Source of the DNA: Chloroflexota bacterium
GTDB lineage: Bacteria > Chloroflexota > Anaerolineae > Aggregatilineales > UBA3940
DNA length: 12,519 nucleotides
Assembly (NCBI GenBank): GCA_010092775.1
Contig: JAADYZ010000112.1
Span: 1-12,519 of the forward strand
Direction: 5' to 3'
The notes under the pieces were generated by a model. The model saw only the letters and a list, made by a program, of their open reading frames with translations. It was not told the DNA's origin and did not search any database. A program made the position numbers and the translations under genes. This document shows, piece by piece, positions 7,548-12,519 of this stretch; position 1 is the stretch's first letter, and every line of letters begins with the position of its first letter.

Positions 7548-7554
7548 CCCCCTT
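7548..7554 (-). promoter_or_regulatory. Ribosome-binding site deciding the cyclase start
   Basis: AAGGGGG on the minus strand lies 6 nt before the ATG at 7541-7539. It falls inside the coding frame of the longer TTG-start version, which argues for the shorter protein. Confidence 0.75.
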
Positions 7555-7582
7555 ATTTGGGGCAAAGCGTGAGAATAACCAC

Positions 7583-7610
7583 ATTATACGTCGGTTCAAC
7601 TGTCCGGCAA
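7583..7610 (-). promoter_or_regulatory. Promoter of the cyclase gene, overlapping the end of the response-regulator gene
   Basis: On the minus strand TTGCCG (7610-7605) and a perfect TATAAT (7588-7583) are 16 bp apart. The -35 box lies inside the last codons of the response regulator. This would let the cyclase be transcribed independently even though the two genes are close and codirectional with no terminator between them. Confidence 0.6.
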
Positions 7611-8327
7611 CCCGTACTTGTCACGGGCGTTGGCTGGTACAAAGCGATAGCCGACCTGACGTTCCGTCTGAATGTAGATCGGGTTTGAAGCATCTGGCTC
7701 GAGTTTTTGCCGCAGGTGCGAGACATAAACTCGCACATAAGCGATTTCATTAACGTACTCGCTACCCCAGACTTGCGCCAGTATATCATTAAACTCTAGG
7801 ACGCGGCCTGCGTTGCGCAGTAACAACGATAGCAAGTTGAACTCAGTTGCCGAGAGACTGATCCGCTCCTTATTGACTTCTACGATGCGCTCAGGGAGAT
7901 TGATGTACAGCCAGTTGTCCTGATAGGAAACGGGAGTCTCAGTTCCGACGGGCGCCATCTGCGCCCGCCGCATCGCCGCCCGCACTCGCGCGTTGAGTTC
8001 GCTCAGCCGGAAGGGCTTGATAATGTAGTCGTCTGCACCTAATTCAAGCCCGCGTACGATGTCTTCTTCTTGATGGCGTGCTGTCACCATGATGATGGGG
8101 ACATCGGTCAGCTCTCGGATGCGTTGGCAGGTTTCGAAGCCGTCCATTGCGGGCATCATCACATCTAGGATGACAAGATCGGGCCGTTTCTCAAAAACAG
8201 CACGTAACCCATCACGTCCATTGACAGCGGTCTGGACGTCATAGCCTTCCTGTTGAAGATTGTAATCCATTAGATGAAGGAGTGCAGCATCGTCGTCGAT
8301 GATGAGAATGCGGCCTGCTTCACTCAT
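7596..8327 (-). CDS. PhoB/OmpR-family response regulator
   Basis: A 243-residue transcription factor with an N-terminal receiver (about 5-120) and a C-terminal winged-helix DNA-binding domain (about 138-236). The receiver has all expected residues: acidic pair Asp11-Asp12, phosphoacceptor Asp55 (LVILDVMMP), Thr82 and Lys104 in YIIKPF. The effector domain shows family features such as LSATEFNLLSLLLRNAGRV, VYVSHLRQKLEPD and the final VGYRF. It should bind direct-repeat DNA sites as a dimer once phosphorylated by a histidine kinase, but no kinase gene lies in the window. It has its own promoter (8375-8404). The cyclase gene begins 54 nt downstream, so the two may share a signal or be partly co-transcribed. 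The regulon cannot be inferred. Confidence 0.93.
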   Translation of the reverse strand: MSEAGRILIIDDDAALLHLMDYNLQQEGYDVQTAVNGRDGLRAVFEKRPDLVILDVMMPAMDGFETCQRIRELTDVPIIMVTARHQEEDIVRGLELGADDYIIKPFRLSELNARVRAAMRRAQMAPVGTETPVSYQDNWLYINLPERIVEVNKERISLSATEFNLLSLLLRNAGRVLEFNDILAQVWGSEYVNEIAYVRVYVSHLRQKLEPDASNPIYIQTERQVGYRFVPANARDKYGLPDS

Positions 8328-8374
8328 GTAGCGTTATCCCAGAAAAGTGTAAATGCTGGTGTGGCTCTGCTGCC

Positions 8375-8404
8375 AGTGTAGCGTATCTTATCTCGAGTTT
8401 TCAA
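8375..8404 (-). promoter_or_regulatory. Promoter of the response-regulator gene
   Basis: Reading leftward, TTGAAA (8404-8399) matches the -35 consensus at five of six positions and TACACT (8380-8375) matches the -10 at four of six, with an 18-bp spacer. The start codon is about 47 nt beyond the -10. The spacer contains CGAGATA (8395-8389), a copy of the core of the neighbouring hairpin, which could be a regulator site. Confidence 0.5.
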
Positions 8405-8416
8405 ACAAGGAAAGCT

Positions 8417-8449
8417 GGCGAGATAGGCCAGCACATGGCCTATCTCGCC
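8417..8449 (-). terminator. Perfect 13-bp hairpin, probable terminator of the 10659-8510 unit
   Basis: GGCGAGATAGGCC (8417-8429) and GGCCTATCTCGCC (8437-8449) are exact complements around a 7-nt loop, and A8430/T8436 could pair to lengthen the stem. It begins 60 nt after the stop codon of the 150-residue gene. Read leftward it is followed by AGCTTTCCTTGTTTG, T-rich but not a true T-run, so it is a strong hairpin with a modest tail. It could also act as an RNA-stability element or an operator. Confidence 0.6.
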
Positions 8450-8509
8450 GAACGGAGTTGTTTCTTCAGATTTCAGGCAAGAATGGAGGCTCAAGCTGTG
8501 TGCAGTGGG

Positions 8510-8962
8510 TTAGCCTTCCCGCTGCAATATGGTTGGTTCAGCCCCGGTGATCGTGATTTCAGAGGTACTCAACTCGAAGCCGCCGCCAGCCTCTGCCCCA
8601 AAGAATTCTAGATCGCCGCGTGCCAATAGTGGGATTTGGGCCTCGGCGCCACCCACAAAGTGGACTTCGCCGGTGCCATACTCTTGCTCGTTTTGGTTGA
8701 TCTCAATGCGCAGCGTTTGACCGGGGCCCACTTTGATCACGAATGCACCATCAGGATTGGTCGTGACTTCGGCCACGCTCTGGTCAATCTCGAATACGAA
8801 GGTGCGGTTGCTCCAAGGTTTACCACCGTTCTCGTAGAGGTAGATGGCCAGATCAACGGGGCCTTGGCTCAGAGGCGTCAAGTAAAGCTGGGTACGGTAC
8901 TGGATCGCCCCGGTTTGGTCGGTGCCAGTGCGCCAGAAGGGGATGATCAGGAAACCACTCAT
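8510..8962 (-). CDS. Conserved-looking hypothetical protein, beta-rich, 150 residues
   Basis: I do not recognise this family. The protein has no signal peptide, membrane helix or cysteine. It is acidic and rich in alternating hydrophobic and polar stretches (for example RTQLYLTPLS, DLAIYLYENG, TFVFEIDQSV, TLRIEINQNE), as in a beta-sandwich. It begins MSGFLIIPFWRTGTD and ends in a segment rich in Gly, Glu and Thr. That this is a real gene is supported by a good ribosome-binding site (AAAGGA, 8975-8970, 7 nt before the ATG), by its place 36 nt behind the GT4 gene on the same strand, and by the hairpin that follows its stop. It probably belongs to the operon of the membrane protein and glycosyltransferase, which hints at an envelope-related or structural role, but no function should be assigned. 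Confidence 0.75.
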   Translation of the reverse strand: MSGFLIIPFWRTGTDQTGAIQYRTQLYLTPLSQGPVDLAIYLYENGGKPWSNRTFVFEIDQSVAEVTTNPDGAFVIKVGPGQTLRIEINQNEQEYGTGEVHFVGGAEAQIPLLARGDLEFFGAEAGGGFELSTSEITITGAEPTILQREG

Positions 8963-8969
8963 ATCACTG

Positions 8970-8975
8970 TCCTTT
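8970..8975 (-). promoter_or_regulatory. Ribosome-binding site of the 150-residue hypothetical gene
   Basis: AAAGGA on the minus strand, 7 nt before the ATG at 8962-8960. It is one of the best Shine-Dalgarno matches in the window and supports both the gene and its start. Confidence 0.7.
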
Positions 8976-8998
8976 CGTCGCGAAGAGATAGCTAGAGT

Positions 8999-10123
8999 TT
9001 AGCATGTTGCAGCCTCAATCAACACGTCTAATGTCTGAGCGGCGGCGCGCTGCCAAGTGAACTGCTCAACCCGTGCCAGGCCCCGCTGGATCAGACCGTC
9101 GCGCAGCCCTGCGTCGCTCAATACGCGATTAATGGCTTTGGCCAGTCCTTGAACATCAGTAGGGGCAACGGTCAGGGCTGCATCACCGACCAATTCGGGG
9201 AGGGATGAACTATTAGAGCAGACGACAGGCGTTCCGCAAGCCATGGCCTCAATGGCCGGAAAGCCAAACCCCTCGTATAAAGAGGGGAAGGCATAAACGG
9301 ATGCGCTACTGTAAAGGGCTGCCAGATGCTTATCTGGAACGTAGCCAGGCAGAATGACATCATCTTTTAATGATAGGGTTTGAATACGTTGAAAGATTCC
9401 GCGGGCTTTCCAGGCCTGCTTGCCCGCCAAGACGAGAGCCAGATCGGGGTGATCTTGGTGCACAATCGCAAAAGCTTCAATGAGGCGAGAGAGATTCTTG
9501 CGGGGTTGGATGCTGCCAACATGCAGAATATAAGGCCGTGTTGTGCCTAGCAGCTCCCGAACGGATTCTAGATGTTGCTGGTCGGCCTGCGGCCTGAGCA
9601 GTTCATCTACCCCAGAATAGACCACTCGAACCTTATCGGATTGTATATTGTGCAGCGAGACTAAATCATGAGCGGTGGCCTTCGAAACGACGATCACCCG
9701 CGACGCTACACTGGCGCTGTGCTGAGTCGACCAGGACAGATACATGCGGTCCATGAATCGGTGGGTGTCTGGGTAATGCATGTAACCCAGATCATGGATA
9801 GTGACTACCGAGGGTATACTCCCCGTGTTGGGCCAGGGAATCACGTGGGCGGGTACAAAGAGCACATCGAGATCTGATTGACGCACTTCGGGGCCTAAGG
9901 CGAGGTGTGTCCACAAACGGGGCCGCTTGACCAGGCAAATCTCAACGCGTGGATGATCTGGAAACAGCCCTTCCGGTGGGGTGCCGCGCACATAGAGCCG
10001 GAAGCGATGGGGGCTGTCCAGTGCGATCATCTCACGGATGACTTGCAGACTGTAGCCTTCCGTGCCTGTGCGTTGTTGTAGTGTAGCGCGGCTGGCGTCA
10101 ATACCGATCAAAAGGGGGCGCAT
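8999..10123 (-). CDS. GT4-family (GT-B fold) glycosyltransferase
   Basis: Predicted retaining transferase moving a sugar from a nucleotide-sugar onto a lipid-linked or other acceptor at the cytoplasmic face. The N-terminal half (about 1-180) begins with GIDASRAT and a Gly-rich loop near residues 20-23, as in acceptor-side domains. The C-terminal half carries the donor site: GSIQPRKNL (203-211, with Arg208 and Lys209) and SLYEGFGFP...IEAMACGTPVV (281-301), whose Glu284 and Glu292 make the EX7E motif. At 374 residues it is a normal full-length member with no membrane segment. The start shares one base with the stop of the preceding membrane-protein gene (TGATG), implying translational coupling. 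Mannosyl- or rhamnosyltransferases of envelope polysaccharide are typical relatives, but donor and acceptor cannot be fixed from sequence. Confidence 0.92.
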   Translation of the reverse strand: MRPLLIGIDASRATLQQRTGTEGYSLQVIREMIALDSPHRFRLYVRGTPPEGLFPDHPRVEICLVKRPRLWTHLALGPEVRQSDLDVLFVPAHVIPWPNTGSIPSVVTIHDLGYMHYPDTHRFMDRMYLSWSTQHSASVASRVIVVSKATAHDLVSLHNIQSDKVRVVYSGVDELLRPQADQQHLESVRELLGTTRPYILHVGSIQPRKNLSRLIEAFAIVHQDHPDLALVLAGKQAWKARGIFQRIQTLSLKDDVILPGYVPDKHLAALYSSASVYAFPSLYEGFGFPAIEAMACGTPVVCSNSSSLPELVGDAALTVAPTDVQGLAKAINRVLSDAGLRDGLIQRGLARVEQFTWQRAAAQTLDVLIEAATC

Positions 10124-10659
10124 CAGGCTTCATCCGCTTCGGGTCGGCTGCGAGTGAAGAAGGCGATCGCCAGGAGCAAGGCTGCTAAGGGCCAGAATTC
10201 AACGACATGCACAATAGAGGGTCGAGTAACAATCCCCAGGGTAATGGGAAAGGCAATCAATCCAATACCGCCGAGTAAATAGGTTGGGATCAACAAGGAC
10301 GGTGGTTGCATGTCCTTCGCAATATATAGGATCAAACAGGCGGCGCCAACAATGAGGGGGAATCCGGGCCAATACCCGTCGAATCGATCCCAGGTTAAGC
10401 CGCCAATCGAGAAGCTGAATAGGCTGAAGTAAAGGCCCAGCAGCAGCAGAATGGTCCCCGTGAAGAGGAGGCCGTCCGCATCTGCTTCGCTGGTGCCATA
10501 GAACGCAACCATGCCCAGGCCCACCACAAACAGAAAGACGGGCCAGGTCATCTCGAACCCGGGCAGGGTCGAGATCAATGAGCTGGCGATCAACCATCCA
10601 GCGATGATAAGCAAGCATATCGCGGAGACGATGCTGCCCAGGCGAAGTTCAAAAGTCAT
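10123..10659 (-). CDS. Six-helix membrane protein with three WP repeats (LiaF-TM/DUF5668-like)
   Basis: A 178-residue integral membrane protein with predicted helices at about 8-30, 37-54, 62-83, 96-114, 121-144 and 150-168, arranged as three hairpins. Each repeat has a Trp-Pro at the start of a helix (39-40, 97-98 and 156-157) in an FEMTWP, FDGYWP or VEFWP context. This pattern recalls the transmembrane part of LiaF/LiaI-like and DUF5668 proteins, often small envelope-stress-related membrane proteins; the match is by eye. No catalytic motif is seen. It is the first gene of a likely three-gene unit, and its TGA overlaps the ATG of the GT4 gene by one base. The ATG at 10659 has no clear Shine-Dalgarno, so a leader-dependent or other weak start is possible. 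A role in presenting or transporting the glycosyltransferase substrate is only a guess. Confidence 0.82.
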   Translation of the reverse strand: MTFELRLGSIVSAICLLIIAGWLIASSLISTLPGFEMTWPVFLFVVGLGMVAFYGTSEADADGLLFTGTILLLLGLYFSLFSFSIGGLTWDRFDGYWPGFPLIVGAACLILYIAKDMQPPSLLIPTYLLGGIGLIAFPITLGIVTRPSIVHVVEFWPLAALLLAIAFFTRSRPEADEA

Positions 10660-10698
10660 TAGAATACGCAGTTCAAACCAACCGGATCAAGTTGCTAC

Positions 10699-10727
10699 AT
10701 TGTAGGGGATCGGGCTGGAAATGCAAA
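10699..10727 (-). promoter_or_regulatory. Promoter of the membrane protein/GT4/hypothetical unit
   Basis: Reading leftward, TTTGCA (10727-10722) and TACAAT (10704-10699) are 17 bp apart; TACAAT matches the -10 consensus at five of six positions. The -35 box lies just past the stop codon of the GT39-like gene. There is no terminator in the short gap, so read-through from that gene is also possible. Confidence 0.55.
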
Positions 10728-10728
10728 C

Positions 10729-12519
10729 TCACTCAAGCTGAAATTCATACAGCTTTATGTGATCTTCATTTGTCGTTCGGACCAGGTGGCGCTGCCCTGT
10801 GACAGGATTATAGAGTCCGACGATGACCTGGTAAGCACCAGTTGGCAAGCCTGCAATATCGACTATTGAGCGCTGACAGAATTGATCGCCAACTTCCAAG
10901 CTATAAGGATCAACGCCTAATCCATCCCAGCCCGCGACTCTAAAGCCAGACGGATCGATCACTTGCAAAAAGATTGCGAGACGAGGGCTGCCGTCTTCAT
11001 CCGGTGCAGGAGGTTTGCTAAGGAGCGGGAACGGCGGCAGGCTCAGGTTATCCTCAACCTGCCAGCAGGTCATGGCGACGAGAGTCTCGTCGGATCGTTC
11101 CACTTCATGACCGGTCAAATCAAGACCGTTAGCGAATGAAACCGGTGCATCGCTTGCAGCCAAGCTTCTATGGTCAATCTGAAGAATGGTGAAGCTGTTT
11201 GGATCAACGCCAACGAGGGTCTGCCCAGAGGCTCCAGTGCTATAGACTGTCTCAGCGTAGCCCAATCGCTTGAAGGCTGGAATCACAATCAATCCGGGTT
11301 CGGAGAAGGTGAGAACAGCGTGCTCGGGGTCAAATGCGCGAATCTTCCAATCGTCATCTTCCAAGGAAAGACGAAAGGCCTCTTGGTCCCAACGTTCGGT
11401 CAAGAAGCCCCCAATCGCGACCGGCTGCGGGCTGGAATTCTGGTTGAGCCATTCCGCCGCTTCATGCAAATCGGAGTGGTGTAGGACGCGCGTGAAACCA
11501 TCGTCAGGCCACACTCTGAAGTAGTCGTAGGGGCCGCGCACACCCTCCCAGACAAGGAAGGTCAAAGCCAGGATCAAGACTGTGCTTGGCGCAATCGGCC
11601 CTTGGAATGAGGAATCTGACGCCTGCTCGTTGCGTTGGTAGCGGGTGAGCCACCCGCCTGCCTCACTAATGGCAATTGCCGGTAAGATCATGACGACCGG
11701 CAGTGCCAAGATATTGTGGCCGAGGCTGGCCGCTGGAACACTCAATACCCCAGGTGCAAGCCCTGCTCCTAGCCACAGCAGCAGGAACGCGTAGCGACTG
11801 TCACGGTCAGGCCCAAAGGATTTGATCAATCCGAGCAGGACACCACCCCAAAAGACGATGCCTCCAACGAAACCGAAAACGGGTCGCTCAGTGATGTTAT
11901 ACAAGACCTCGCTATCACCGGTGTGGGTAAACATCCCCAGGGTGGTCAGACTATAACTGGCGATGGTACTCCAGTCACCATCAAGGGCATCGTATATCGG
12001 CAGCGCCAATTCAGACACGCGAGCCTCGGCTTCAGGCTGGTGGGCCAACGTGAGGAACAATGGAACCGCCAAAACGACGGTGGTCAGCAGGGTCAGCAGA
12101 AGTCCCTGCCAGATCTCTTTAAGTAAATCGCGCTGCCAAATCGCCAGGTAGACCATCCACGCGATTAGAATCAACGGGACACCCCGTGAGGCGAAGTATG
12201 TGTAGAAGCCCAGCCCCATGAACACTCCCGCCAGAGCATAGTGGTGTGTGTTTGGATCATTGAGGATGTTGGGAGCGCTGGAACCACCTTCGCCCCGCAC
12301 GTGATGCTGCCACGACCCGGTAATGGGTATGGCCTGCCACAGAAAATAGAAGGATGCTAGCGTAGTCACCGTTAAGCTGATATGCCGCTGTCCAGAGCGC
12401 GAGTACATCAAAGACCAAAACGATACAGCCAAGGCCAGCGCTGCGATCGCAGCGGCGGGCCAGCCAAACTGACGGCGCACCAACGCATAAGTCAGTAAGA
12501 CTCCCAATGTTCCGAGAAG
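10729..12519 (-). CDS. GT39/PMT-like membrane glycosyltransferase with C-terminal beta-rich domain (5' end cut by window)
   Basis: Partial: the frame is open to the right edge (596 residues seen, no start codon), and the missing N-terminus would hold the first helices and the catalytic acidic loop. The visible part begins in a helix (TLGVLLTYALVRRQFG, typical of ArnT/PMT-like GT-C enzymes). It continues through about nine further helices to roughly residue 332, followed by a soluble extracytoplasmic part of about 260 residues. Within this, about 460-596 reads as a beta-sandwich-like domain with LAIFLQVIDPSG, GLPTGAYQVIVGLYNP and TGQRHLV motifs. From general knowledge this tail is frequent on large Chloroflexota GT39-like proteins. 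Such enzymes transfer a sugar from a polyprenyl-phosphate carrier outside the membrane; donor and acceptor are unknown. The stop at 10731-10729 lies 2 nt from the next promoter. Confidence 0.8.
   Translation of the reverse strand, partial: LLGTLGVLLTYALVRRQFGWPAAAIAALALAVSFWSLMYSRSGQRHISLTVTTLASFYFLWQAIPITGSWQHHVRGEGGSSAPNILNDPNTHHYALAGVFMGLGFYTYFASRGVPLILIAWMVYLAIWQRDLLKEIWQGLLLTLLTTVVLAVPLFLTLAHQPEAEARVSELALPIYDALDGDWSTIASYSLTTLGMFTHTGDSEVLYNITERPVFGFVGGIVFWGGVLLGLIKSFGPDRDSRYAFLLLWLGAGLAPGVLSVPAASLGHNILALPVVMILPAIAISEAGGWLTRYQRNEQASDSSFQGPIAPSTVLILALTFLVWEGVRGPYDYFRVWPDDGFTRVLHHSDLHEAAEWLNQNSSPQPVAIGGFLTERWDQEAFRLSLEDDDWKIRAFDPEHAVLTFSEPGLIVIPAFKRLGYAETVYSTGASGQTLVGVDPNSFTILQIDHRSLAASDAPVSFANGLDLTGHEVERSDETLVAMTCWQVEDNLSLPPFPLLSKPPAPDEDGSPRLAIFLQVIDPSGFRVAGWDGLGVDPYSLEVGDQFCQRSIVDIAGLPTGAYQVIVGLYNPVTGQRHLVRTTNEDHIKLYEFQLE

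Noticed and set aside
7542..7565. Longer cyclase protein starting at a TTG at 7565
   Set aside because: The extra eight residues would be encoded across the strong AAGGGGG ribosome-binding site of the ATG at 7541, and TTG is the rarer start.
8996..9022. Separate promoter for the 150-residue gene (TTGATT, TAAACT on the minus strand)
   Set aside because: The spacer is only 15 bp and the boxes are moderate. Co-transcription with the GT4 gene is simpler.
1..12519. CRISPR array, tRNA, insertion sequence, toxin-antitoxin or defence system
   Set aside because: No regularly spaced repeats, tRNA-like folds, transposase motifs, terminal inverted repeats or small paired toxin-like genes were found on either strand.

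Overview
This 12.5-kb window is ordinary bacterial chromosome at medium GC. It holds ten protein genes, no mobile element, no CRISPR array and no complete RNA gene. The gene set suggests a Chloroflexota (Anaerolineae-like) bacterium: a PepF-type oligopeptidase, a LysM/M23 cell-wall hydrolase, a GAF-PAS-cyclase beside a PhoB-type regulator, a GT4 glycosyltransferase, and a GT39-like membrane protein with a C-terminal beta-rich domain of a kind I associate with that phylum. This assignment rests on protein style, not on a marker gene, and is an inference.

Layout. Bases 1-5735 read rightward: an edge fragment with a terminator-like hairpin (1-93), oligoendopeptidase F (159-1964) closed by a strong intrinsic terminator, then an ABC-F ATPase (2066-3991) overlapping by 8 nt a KptA/Tpt1 RNA 2'-phosphotransferase (3984-4553). 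A membrane-anchored LysM-LysM-M23 protein follows (4593-5735), with its own candidate promoter in the end of kptA. Bases 5784-12519 all read leftward and meet the first block at a hairpin near 5725-5753.

In transcription order the leftward block starts with a GT39-like membrane glycosyltransferase cut by the window edge (12519-10729). Next comes a probable three-gene unit (10659-8510): a six-helix membrane protein with three WP repeats, a GT4 glycosyltransferase joined to it by a TGATG stop/start overlap, and an unrecognised 150-residue protein. A perfect 13-bp hairpin (8417-8449) ends this unit. Then come a PhoB/OmpR response regulator (8327-7596) with its own promoter, and a GAF-PAS class III adenylate cyclase (7541-5784) with an internal promoter as well.

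Functionally the window mixes peptide turnover, ribosome-associated and RNA-repair functions, cell-envelope remodelling, glycan assembly and cAMP signalling. The most intriguing arrangement is the ABC-F/KptA overlap: a ribosome-acting ATPase apparently translationally coupled to an enzyme whose bacterial substrate is not established. No clearly new multi-gene system (defence, CRISPR, toxin-antitoxin, retron or similar) is visible.
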